A stretch of DNA of 64,000 bases from Rhodospirillaceae bacterium (lineage in GTDB: Bacteria > Pseudomonadota > Alphaproteobacteria > UBA8366 > Aestuariispiraceae). The position numbers and the translations under genes are program-made. The DNA is taken from positions 124,001 to 188,000 of the forward strand of contig PAQY01000007.1 of assembly GCA_002709955.1 (NCBI GenBank), read 5' to 3'. The notes beneath the pieces are model-generated. The model was not told the DNA's origin, searched no databases, and saw nothing but the letters and a program-made list of their open reading frames with translations. This document shows positions 53,143 to 60,525 of the stretch, piece after piece; position 1 is the stretch's first letter; every line of letters begins with the position of its first letter.

Positions 53143-53784
53143 CTATTCTGCGTCTGGCTGTGCGCCAGGTTGCGCCGCGGTAAAGGCAGGATGGTTGTCC
53201 ATCTGTGTCTGGATGGCGCGCAAGCGGGGCATATCCGACAGATCCACCTTAAAGCGGGCGGCGGAAAACAATTGTGGTGCCAGGCAGATATCCGCCAGAC
53301 CGGGCGTATCGCCAAAGCAGAACCGCGTTTCTGGTTGATCAGCCAGCAGCTGTTCGCAGGCCATCAACCCGTCGGTCAGCCAACGATGGATCCAGGCCAG
53401 CACACCCTCTTCGTCCAGTTTTAAATCCTGCCGCAGATAGCTCAGTACCCGAAGGTTTTGCAGGGGATGGATGTCGCAGGCGATCACCTGGGCGAACCCC
53501 CGCACCTTTGCGCGCCCAATTGGATCGCTGGGCAGGATCGGTGGTTGGGGGTGGGTTTCTTCCAACCATTCCAGAATGGCCATGGACTGGGTCAGGATGG
53601 TGCCATCCGTTTCCAATGCTGGGACCATGGCCTGGGGATTGATCTTGCGGAATGTGTCCGTCTTTTGCTCCCCCCCATTCCGGGTCAGGTGGATGGGGAT
53701 CATGTCCGGCGACAGACCCTTCAGATTGAATGCGATCCTGAGGCGGAAGGCAGCGGAGCTTCTAAAATAGCCATAATATTTCAT
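53143..53784 (-). CDS. maiA: Zeta-class glutathione transferase, maleylacetoacetate/maleylpyruvate isomerase
   Basis: A 213-residue zeta-class GST. The glutathione-activating Ser pair is in GYFRSSAAFRLRIAFNLK (SSxxxR motif), followed by INPQAMVPALE and the thioredoxin-fold loop LTQSMAILEWLEE. It isomerises maleylpyruvate (gentisate route) or maleylacetoacetate (homogentisate route) to the fumaryl form. The neighbouring 3-hydroxybenzoate-type hydroxylase favours maleylpyruvate. Its ATG overlaps the stop of the upstream fumarylacetoacetate-hydrolase-family gene by four bases (ATGA). Confidence 0.9.
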   Translation of the reverse strand: MKYYGYFRSSAAFRLRIAFNLKGLSPDMIPIHLTRNGGEQKTDTFRKINPQAMVPALETDGTILTQSMAILEWLEETHPQPPILPSDPIGRAKVRGFAQVIACDIHPLQNLRVLSYLRQDLKLDEEGVLAWIHRWLTDGLMACEQLLADQPETRFCFGDTPGLADICLAPQLFSAARFKVDLSDMPRLRAIQTQMDNHPAFTAAQPGAQPDAE

Positions 53785-54479
53785 TCCGGCTCTCCAACAG
53801 TCAGGTCCACGGGCTGTAAACCTTCAACAATGCCATGGATTTTATCACCTGGCACAACAGGCCCAACACCGGCGGGCGTGCCAGTATAGATCAGATCGCC
53901 TGGGACCAGATGATAGTATTTTGACAGGTCCGCAATCAATTCCGGGACAGAATGGATCAGATCACCCAGCGTGGCGTCTTGTTTGGTCTCACCATTTACA
54001 GCCAGTGTGATGCGTTGAGGTGCCAAGTTGGACGCATAGTCCTTGGCTTTCTTAATCGGCGCAATGATGGCGGATTGCTCAAAAGCCTTCCCCAGGTCCC
54101 AGGGGCGCTGTTTTGCCCGTGCGGCTAATTGCAGGTCGCGGCGGGTCATATCCAGACCAGCGGCATAGCCGTAAACGGCCTTCTCGGCATCGGTGACACG
54201 GGCCCGAAAGGCGGACGCACCAATCGCAACAACCAACTCCATTTCATAGTGGTAATTTTCCGTGCCCGGCGGATAGGGCACGGTCGCGCCGGACAAGACA
54301 ATGGCAGAGGACGGCTTGATAAAATAGAATGGTGCTTCCCGGTCTACGTCGACACCCATTTCTGCCGCATGGGCCGCATAATTGCGCCCAACACAGAATA
54401 TCCGGCCAACCGGATAGCGCGCGGCTTCCTGTTCCACGGGGACAGAGAATTCATTTTCGATGGTAAACAAAAGGCTCAC
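53781..54479 (-). CDS. Fumarylacetoacetate hydrolase family protein (fumarylpyruvate hydrolase-like)
   Basis: A 232-residue FAH-family hydrolase. The family metal site includes Glu-x-Glu in YHYEMELVVAIG near 92 and Asp in GYAAGLDMTRRDLQ; GRIFCVGRNYAAHAAEMG lies near 25. It would split fumarylpyruvate to fumarate and pyruvate, the last step of gentisate breakdown. Start is GTG 54479 with AGGAG eight bases upstream. It heads the operon and is divergent from a MarR regulator. Other FAH-family activities remain possible. Confidence 0.87.
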   Translation of the reverse strand: MSLLFTIENEFSVPVEQEAARYPVGRIFCVGRNYAAHAAEMGVDVDREAPFYFIKPSSAIVLSGATVPYPPGTENYHYEMELVVAIGASAFRARVTDAEKAVYGYAAGLDMTRRDLQLAARAKQRPWDLGKAFEQSAIIAPIKKAKDYASNLAPQRITLAVNGETKQDATLGDLIHSVPELIADLSKYYHLVPGDLIYTGTPAGVGPVVPGDKIHGIVEGLQPVDLTVGEPE

Positions 54480-54525
54480 GATACTGGCTCCTGGTCGTTT
54501 TGATACAGGTTGGCGATCAAAATTG

Positions 54526-54557
54526 TAAGTGTACTCTCTAATTTAATAAGTATACTG
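54526..54557. promoter_or_regulatory. Tandem near-palindromic operators, probable MarR sites
   Basis: TAAGTGTACTC (54526-54536) and TAAGTATACTG (54547-54557) are two copies of the palindrome AGTRTACT exactly 21 bp apart, two helical turns. They lie between the divergent FAH-family and marR genes. Confidence 0.6.
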
Positions 54558-54607
54558 TCAAATAAGAATATGCGCTCATTTTAATCCTTTTAAGGGTGGG
54601 AAACTCC

Positions 54608-55066
54608 ATGGCGGATATTACCAATATGCCGGGACATTTGATCCGCAGGCTGCACCAGATTTCGCAATCGGTTTTTGCGGAAAAGACCCAGGCTGCCGGG
54701 ATTGATTTAACCCCTGTCCAATATGCCGCCCTGAAAACGATCATCCGCAATCCTGGGATCGATCAGGCAACCTTGGCGGGGGCAATTGCCTATGACCGCG
54801 CCACAATTGGGGGTGTGGTTGACCGATTGGAGCGTAAGGCGTTGGTTCAACGTGTCCCCAAGGCCCAGGATCGACGCGCGCGGGCCTTGACAGCAACTGA
54901 GGTCGGACGACAGGTGGCAGAACGGGCGGAACCCGTGGTCACCGAAATTCAATCAGCCATGTTGGAAGGATTGGATGGTCAGGAGCGATCCCAGTTAATT
55001 GCTTTGTTGGATAAGGCAACACAGGCAGGCAACCAACGCAGCCGCGCTCCCTATATTGATATATAG
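54608..55066 (+). CDS. MarR family transcriptional regulator
   Basis: A 152-residue MarR regulator. The winged helix-turn-helix is GIDQATLAGAIAYDRATIGGVV then DRLERKALVQRVPKAQDRRA. The start ATG 54608 (MADITNMPGHLIRRL) is preferred over GTG 54596, which has no site; AAGGG lies upstream. It is divergent from the gentisate-type operon and probably represses it, derepressed by an aromatic ligand such as a hydroxybenzoate or a ring-cleavage intermediate. The two palindromes in the spacer support this. Confidence 0.88.
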   Translation: MADITNMPGHLIRRLHQISQSVFAEKTQAAGIDLTPVQYAALKTIIRNPGIDQATLAGAIAYDRATIGGVVDRLERKALVQRVPKAQDRRARALTATEVGRQVAERAEPVVTEIQSAMLEGLDGQERSQLIALLDKATQAGNQRSRAPYIDI

Positions 55067-55201
55067 TCCCATCGTGACGGGTGAAAATAACCACACGTTA
55101 TTATAAATCTGTCAGGCCTGATGAAAGAGTTGTAGTGCGGAATTCATTAAGTGGCTAAACTAACTATGGTTGTGGATGAACCTTAAAAAGAAAACACATT
55201 T

Positions 55202-58200
55202 ATGAAATTGAATAAAAGTATGAGCAGCCGGCCAATATTGCTGTCCTTGGGTTGCTTGATTTTAATTGCCGGTGGGCTGGTATCTTTTTTCACGTATCAG
55301 TATGAAAAAGAGAGCCTTTTCAATCAGGCATCGAAAGAACTGAATGTATCTGCCGATGCGTTCGTGCGGGCGTTGAATGATGTTTTTGAACCTGCCTTGG
55401 TTCTATCACGCACAATATCAGACTCTGGGATTTGGCGGGAAGACCCAGCCGGAAATGCGGATGCGTTCTTCAGTTTAACAACCGGCCCGGTGCGTCAGTT
55501 CGAACATCTGAATGGTGCCTTTATTGGCTTTCCGGACGGGCGGTTTTTTCATATCCAGAATTTGACCCTGACCGGTGCCCGGAATATGGAAAGGATCGCA
55601 ATTCACCGGCGGATCATCAGTGATCCTGTGAACCAGCCGCAGGGCGAATGGGAGTTATATAATCCGCACAGTCGGAAATGGGGTTATGATAAGACGGTCA
55701 GCGAACCTTTCGATCCCCGCACACGCCCCTGGTACATTGACGCGTTAAAGGCCAATGGTCCCGTATGGACCCAATCTTATGTCTTTGCGTCCAGTGGCCA
55801 GATCGGCGTTACCTATGCGCAACCGCTGTATGATGATACAGGCGCATTATGGGCCGTTTTAGGCATCGATCTGTCGCTAAACACCCTGTCGCGGACAATG
55901 CTTCAAACGGCTGATGATCTGGCCGGGATCGGCAATCTTGTATTTGCCACGGACCTTAGCAATCAAATGCTGGGCCATCCTGATTTCGTTGAACAAGCAG
56001 AAGAAATGAGGCGGGATACGGCAACGTTCTTTGCCCGTTACAGCGTACCGACCAGTTTTGAAAATACGGTACAGCGCGCCGCCAGTGTACCCGGTGAAAT
56101 CGTTCCCCTGTCCTTGGAGCATCGATCCTTTATTGCCGTAAAAGCCGTCCTGGACCCGGCAAAGGCAATGCCGTTGAATGTCTTTATTGCGCGGGATCTT
56201 GATGTTGTTCTGGCAGAGGCAGAGGCCGGGATGCAGCGGAGCGTGATCCTGTTGTTCAGCGCCATTTTGATTTTTGGCATCGTTGGCTTGTATGCCGTGA
56301 AATTGCGGGTGGAGGTCGTGGCCCGCGAACGCGCAGAAGCAGAGCTGATTGATGCGAAAGAAGTTGCTGAGGCTGCGACAAAGGCAAAATCCACATTCTT
56401 GGCCACGATGAGCCACGAAATTCGCACGCCGATGAATGGCGTTGTTTCCATGGCGGAATTATTGACATTGACGCGCCTGGATACCGAACAACGGCGTATG
56501 GCGGGCATTATCAACAATTCCGCAATGGCCCTGTTGACCATTATCAATGATATCCTGGATTTCTCCAAAATTGAGGCCGGGAAGATTGAAATTGAAATAA
56601 TCCCCTTCTCGCTAGCGGAAGTCGTCGATGGATGCGCGGAACTTCTGGCCCCCCGTGCGGATGAGCGTGGTCTGACATTTGCTGTGGAAATTGATCCCGC
56701 CCTGGTTGATCAGCGATTGGGCGATCCAACGCGCATTCGACAGGTTCTTCTGAATTTGGGCGGCAATGCCGTTAAGTTCACAGAGTCTGGGTCCGTAGAA
56801 ATAGTGGTCAGCCAAAGACCCCAGACTGAAGGCGAACAGGATGGAGATTGGTTGCGGTTCCAGGTGCAGGACACCGGGATCGGATTAACGCCGGAGCAAC
56901 AGGGTAAATTGTTCCAGGCCTTCGTGCAGGCAGATACGTCCACATCCCGAAAGTTCGGGGGGACCGGTCTGGGCCTGTCCATCTGTCAGCGCCTATGCAC
57001 GCTGATGGGGGGTGAAATATTTGTAATCAGCACGATTGGCCAGGGATCGACCTTCACCTTTGACTTGCCCCTCTCCCCGCAAGGAGAAGAGGCCCTGCGG
57101 TATCCGGCAGATCTGTCTGGCGCGCGGGTTTGTCTGGTTGGTCTGTCAGACAGGGTTGCTGACATCGCGACACGCTATTTGCATGCCACCAATGTGACGA
57201 AGGTTGTGACTGTAACGTCACCAAACGACCTAGATCCGGCGGTGGATCTTGTAATCGTTGATGCGTCTTATCCGCTGCCGGATGTCCGTGCCGCCATCAC
57301 GGTGATTGGATCACGCAGTGCGATTGCAGAATTGACTGCGACAGATCGGGCGAAGCTGGCGGGTATCCTGACCTATCCGTTGTCCAGGGAACCGTTATGG
57401 CATGTGGTCGCTGTCGCGCTGGGCCTTGAGGCAGCGGAGGTCCATCTGGAAAGGGAAGATCTGGCTTTCGCCCCCCCGGATGTTGAGGAAGCGCGCCGCG
57501 AAAATGCGTTGATTCTGGTGGCAGAAGATAATGAAACCAACCAGATCGTGATCCGCCAGATGCTCAGCAAAATGGGATTTGCCTGTGACCTGGCAGAGAA
57601 TGGGCAGGTCGCGCTGGATATGCTGGAACAGCCCGGCTATGGCCTGTTGCTGACTGATTTTAATATGCCCGTCATGGATGGGTTTGAACTCAGCCGCGCG
57701 GTCCGGGCGCAGGAAACGGGGTCGGGACGCCACTTACCCATTTTGGCCCTTACAGCGGATGCCCTGGCAGGCGCAGAACAGGCCTGTCGCGATGCCGGTA
57801 TGGATGGGTTTTTCACCAAACCAATCGACAGCCGCAAGCTGGGGGCGGCGCTGGCAGAATTCCTGCCCCAGGCATTGCCCTTGCGAAGATCCCAGGCAAA
57901 GGCGCAGCCGGACCCTGTTGAGTCATACGGCGCGGGTGATGCGGATTGGGACACCGACATCTTTGATGCAACACAGATGACAGAAGCATTCGGCAGTATC
58001 GATGCTGATGCAAAAGCCCTGATCAAGGATGCGGCGCAAGGGTGGCGCGGACGAATTGAAGAAATCGAGACTGCAATTGCGGCCGGGGATCAGCCTGCCG
58101 CGCGTCATGCAGCCCATGCCCTGAAGGGGGCGGCCCTGTCTGTTGGGGCAAAAAGATTGGGACGGTTGGCCAGCGATATTCAGGATGCCCTGGATGCGGG

Positions 58201-58291
58201 GGATATGGATATGGCCGGTATCCTTTCAGAAGTGCTGATGGAGTCATTAGATGAGTTTAATGCGGTCCTACCTAAGATTCTTGCTGTGTAG
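55202..58291 (+). CDS. Hybrid sensor histidine kinase, Cache-HisKA-HATPase-REC-Hpt
   Basis: A 1029-residue membrane hybrid kinase. A span at about 11-31 and another at 346-367 flank a Cache-type periplasmic sensor domain (about 40-330, with RPWYIDALKANGPVW). HisKA carries His405 in TMSHEIRTP, and the ATPase domain follows (GNAVKFTESG, DTGIGLTP, GGTGLGLS). After a degenerate receiver-like region (about 640-745) comes a full receiver with Asp819 (LLLTDFNMPVMDGF) and a C-terminal Hpt domain with His972 (HAAHALKGAALS). It is a complete four-step phosphorelay. The next gene encodes a single-receiver regulator 15 bp downstream and is its likely target. Confidence 0.95.
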   Translation: MKLNKSMSSRPILLSLGCLILIAGGLVSFFTYQYEKESLFNQASKELNVSADAFVRALNDVFEPALVLSRTISDSGIWREDPAGNADAFFSLTTGPVRQFEHLNGAFIGFPDGRFFHIQNLTLTGARNMERIAIHRRIISDPVNQPQGEWELYNPHSRKWGYDKTVSEPFDPRTRPWYIDALKANGPVWTQSYVFASSGQIGVTYAQPLYDDTGALWAVLGIDLSLNTLSRTMLQTADDLAGIGNLVFATDLSNQMLGHPDFVEQAEEMRRDTATFFARYSVPTSFENTVQRAASVPGEIVPLSLEHRSFIAVKAVLDPAKAMPLNVFIARDLDVVLAEAEAGMQRSVILLFSAILIFGIVGLYAVKLRVEVVARERAEAELIDAKEVAEAATKAKSTFLATMSHEIRTPMNGVVSMAELLTLTRLDTEQRRMAGIINNSAMALLTIINDILDFSKIEAGKIEIEIIPFSLAEVVDGCAELLAPRADERGLTFAVEIDPALVDQRLGDPTRIRQVLLNLGGNAVKFTESGSVEIVVSQRPQTEGEQDGDWLRFQVQDTGIGLTPEQQGKLFQAFVQADTSTSRKFGGTGLGLSICQRLCTLMGGEIFVISTIGQGSTFTFDLPLSPQGEEALRYPADLSGARVCLVGLSDRVADIATRYLHATNVTKVVTVTSPNDLDPAVDLVIVDASYPLPDVRAAITVIGSRSAIAELTATDRAKLAGILTYPLSREPLWHVVAVALGLEAAEVHLEREDLAFAPPDVEEARRENALILVAEDNETNQIVIRQMLSKMGFACDLAENGQVALDMLEQPGYGLLLTDFNMPVMDGFELSRAVRAQETGSGRHLPILALTADALAGAEQACRDAGMDGFFTKPIDSRKLGAALAEFLPQALPLRRSQAKAQPDPVESYGAGDADWDTDIFDATQMTEAFGSIDADAKALIKDAAQGWRGRIEEIETAIAAGDQPAARHAAHALKGAALSVGAKRLGRLASDIQDALDAGDMDMAGILSEVLMESLDEFNAVLPKILAV

Positions 58292-58306
58292 CTGGGGAGA
58301 TTGAAC

Positions 58307-58702
58307 ATGGCAGACATAAACTATGATACGAAACGAATTCTGGTGATCGAAGACGAAGTCCACATTCGAAAAATCATCTGTCGATTGTTACGACAGATTG
58401 GCTTTCGTTTGGTTGATGAAGCCGGGGATGGGGCCGAAGGATTTAAGACAATGTTGCGCGTTCAGCCCGATGTCATCCTGTGTGATATTCATATGGAGCC
58501 GGTGAACGGCATTACCTTTTTGCGAAAATTGCGGGCCTTGAGCCAACCAAAATATGCGTCCCAGCCGGTTATATTTTTGACAGGCGATACGGACAGCACG
58601 ACGGTCATTGCCGCCAAGGATTTGCGGGTCGACGGGTATCTGGTCAAACCCGTTTCATTGAATGCGCTGAAGGACCGGATAGAAGCAGTATTGTCCCGTT
58701 AG
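58307..58702 (+). CDS. CheY-like single-domain response regulator
   Basis: A 131-residue receiver-only protein. Phospho-acceptor Asp60 lies in VILCDIHMEP, acidic residues in VIEDE near 14-17 and Lys114 in YLVKPVS. Start ATG 58307 (MADINYDTKR) is preferred to TTG 58301 because GGGGAG lies eight bases upstream. It follows the hybrid kinase by 15 bp and is likely phosphorylated by its Hpt domain. The output partner is unknown. It ends one base before the convergent DUF2306-like gene. Confidence 0.93.
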   Translation: MADINYDTKRILVIEDEVHIRKIICRLLRQIGFRLVDEAGDGAEGFKTMLRVQPDVILCDIHMEPVNGITFLRKLRALSQPKYASQPVIFLTGDTDSTTVIAAKDLRVDGYLVKPVSLNALKDRIEAVLSR

Positions 58703-58703
58703 G

Positions 58704-59105
58704 TTAGGAGCCCCCGAACATCACTGCATGCATTGTGCGCCCCGGTAACAGGGTAAAGGCCCCGGTGATTAACAACGCTAAAAGGTATAGCTGGGACATC
58801 TGGTGTTTGTGCTTTGAAATTTCGCCCCGTCTGGCGGCCCTGATGCCGCTGAATAAGTAGAAGAGCACGACAATCGATAAAAGATGAATTGCGCTGAATG
58901 GCCCGAAAATCTTGAACTCGTGAATCCAGAAACTGCTTACCGCAACGATCACCATAAGGGTCACCCACAGGGTCCCTAAACCTTTATGAACCGGCGTACC
59001 CTTTGGCAAAATGAATTGGAATGCACCCAGTACCATGGCACCTATCGCAACAATCGCGTGGAGAGCGATGATGGTCCCATCGTTCCAAAGCGGGGTTAAT
59101 GTCAT
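58704..59105 (-). CDS. DUF2306-like small membrane protein
   Basis: A 133-residue membrane protein with four predicted spans at about 12-33, 44-63, 70-88 and 108-125. The conserved-looking segment is VHKGLGTLWVTLMV with His near 39 and HKHQMSQLYLLAL near 99, matching DUF2306-type proteins. The histidines near the membrane surface might bind haem or metal. Function unknown. It converges with the CheY-like gene with a 1-bp gap. Confidence 0.7.
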   Translation of the reverse strand: MTLTPLWNDGTIIALHAIVAIGAMVLGAFQFILPKGTPVHKGLGTLWVTLMVIVAVSSFWIHEFKIFGPFSAIHLLSIVVLFYLFSGIRAARRGEISKHKHQMSQLYLLALLITGAFTLLPGRTMHAVMFGGS

Positions 59106-59175
59106 GTCGCTTCTCCTTAAATTCGGGGAAGACTAAACCGTTTGCAGGGCTCCTTTAAGGGCGTATTATATGCGG

Positions 59176-59187
59176 AATATGCATATT
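59176..59187. promoter_or_regulatory. Perfect 12-bp palindrome upstream of a response-regulator gene
   Basis: AATATGCATATT in the spacer between the DUF2306-like gene and the response-regulator gene, 51 bp before its chosen start. Could be an operator; AT-rich palindromes of this length also arise by chance. Confidence 0.3.
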
Positions 59188-59237
59188 TGCATGAAGCCTG
59201 ATCCGTGCACACTAAGATGCGGCGTTCAACGGGGTCA

Positions 59238-59768
59238 ATGGGGGATTTCACAGTGGCCAGGAACTATGATTTTCGCAATTTGCGGGTGCTTGTTGTTGAT
59301 GACAGCCAGTTCATGATCCGCGTTGTTTCCAATATATTGGAAGCCTTGGGGGTTGGGTCCGTGTTTTCCGCGACATCAGGGCGCGATGGGTTTGAGACCG
59401 CGTGTCGCTATAGCCCGGACATCGTGATTTCCGATTGGGATATGGATGGGGGCGAGGGGCCGGAACTGGTCAGTCTGCTGCGCAATGATCCAAGTAGCCC
59501 CGATCCCTATGTGAATGTCATTATGCTGACAGGATATGCAGAAATGCGCCGGGTCATCGCTGCGCGCGACTTTGGCATTACCGAGTTTCTGTCCAAGCCA
59601 GTTTCCGCCAAGGCGCTGCATGCGCGCCTTGTTGCCCTGGTGGAACGCCCACGCCCCTTTGTGCGGGTAGGGCGGGATTATTTTGGACCGGATCGGCGCC
59701 GGGCTGCGAATGAAAGCTATTCGGGGGCGGAACGACGGGCGCCTGAAGATTTTGCAGATCTTGGATGA
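59238..59768 (+). CDS. Response regulator receiver protein with short basic C-terminal tail
   Basis: A 176-residue protein. The receiver has Asp66 in IVISDWDMDGG and Lys120 in FLSKPVS, with VVDDSQF near 20. A roughly 45-residue tail follows (GRDYFGPDRRRAANESYSGAERRAPED), basic and of no known domain; two Glu/Asp-Arg-Arg repeats appear in it. Start ATG 59238 is a choice among several in-frame starts (GTG 59205, GTG 59253). It overlaps the next gene by 4 bp (ATGA), which encodes an Hpt-type protein, so these two are translationally coupled partners. Confidence 0.88.
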   Translation: MGDFTVARNYDFRNLRVLVVDDSQFMIRVVSNILEALGVGSVFSATSGRDGFETACRYSPDIVISDWDMDGGEGPELVSLLRNDPSSPDPYVNVIMLTGYAEMRRVIAARDFGITEFLSKPVSAKALHARLVALVERPRPFVRVGRDYFGPDRRRAANESYSGAERRAPEDFADLG

Positions 59769-60286
59769 AAGAAAAGGCCATGAGCGCTGACGGGGACAAG
59801 TCCAAACCATCGAAGCCCAAAGGGAAGGCGGAGTTTTTTACGCCGACATCGCTGGCCAAAAAGGTTCCCACCATTGGTGGACCATCCGTTGACGAAGCCA
59901 TGCGACGCGCAGACGCTGCTGTCGCAGCAGTGGTGCAGGAATTTGAGGGTATTTTGGGGGAGGAACTGGACGAATTGGATGCCCTTATGTCCAGTTATAA
60001 GGTCTCACAGGATGAAGAAACCCTGAATAAATTGTTTCGCCGTGTGCACAATCTTCGCGGTCAGGGCACGACATTGGGCTTTCCCTTGATCACCCGGATC
60101 GGTACTTCATTTTGTTCCTACATGATTGAACGAAATCCAAACCGCCCGATAAAGCCATCTTTGATAGAACAGCATATCCAGGCCCTGCGTATCGTGTTGA
60201 AAGAGCGCAAGGCAAAGGAAGGGGATGCCGTTTCCCTGTCCGTCGCAACAGCATTGGAAGAAGTCGTGCGGCGCGAACTGATCTGA
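59765..60286 (+). CDS. Stand-alone Hpt (histidine phosphotransfer)-like protein
   Basis: A 173-residue soluble helical protein. The segment FRRVHNLRGQGTTLGFPLI has the Hpt pattern H-x-x-(K/R)-G-x-x-x-x-(L/G), with phosphorylatable His95, within about 60-150. The N-terminal 45 residues are Lys/Pro/Ser-rich and disordered. It starts at ATG 59765, overlapping the previous stop, or at ATG 59780. It is a likely phosphorelay partner for the receiver protein encoded just upstream and perhaps for the hybrid kinase upstream. It is also possible that it acts as a phosphate sink. Confidence 0.8.
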   Translation: MKEKAMSADGDKSKPSKPKGKAEFFTPTSLAKKVPTIGGPSVDEAMRRADAAVAAVVQEFEGILGEELDELDALMSSYKVSQDEETLNKLFRRVHNLRGQGTTLGFPLITRIGTSFCSYMIERNPNRPIKPSLIEQHIQALRIVLKERKAKEGDAVSLSVATALEEVVRRELI

Positions 60287-60525
60287 CCCAGGCGTCTGAA
60301 TCATATTTTCCATGCAAGTCGGAATGCCATATCAACGGTAACAATTCACCGATAAGAACCTGTATGCGCATCTGGTCCTGGATCGATCTGGCCCAGACGG
60401 GATTTGCGTCATAGCGTTTTAGGTCTAAGCTATTGAGAATGAAAATACGTCACGCGCTTGGGTGGGGATAATCATCCTTCTCCTTAAAGTGGACAGTGCG
60501 AATGAAACCATGCGGGGGATTTGTT

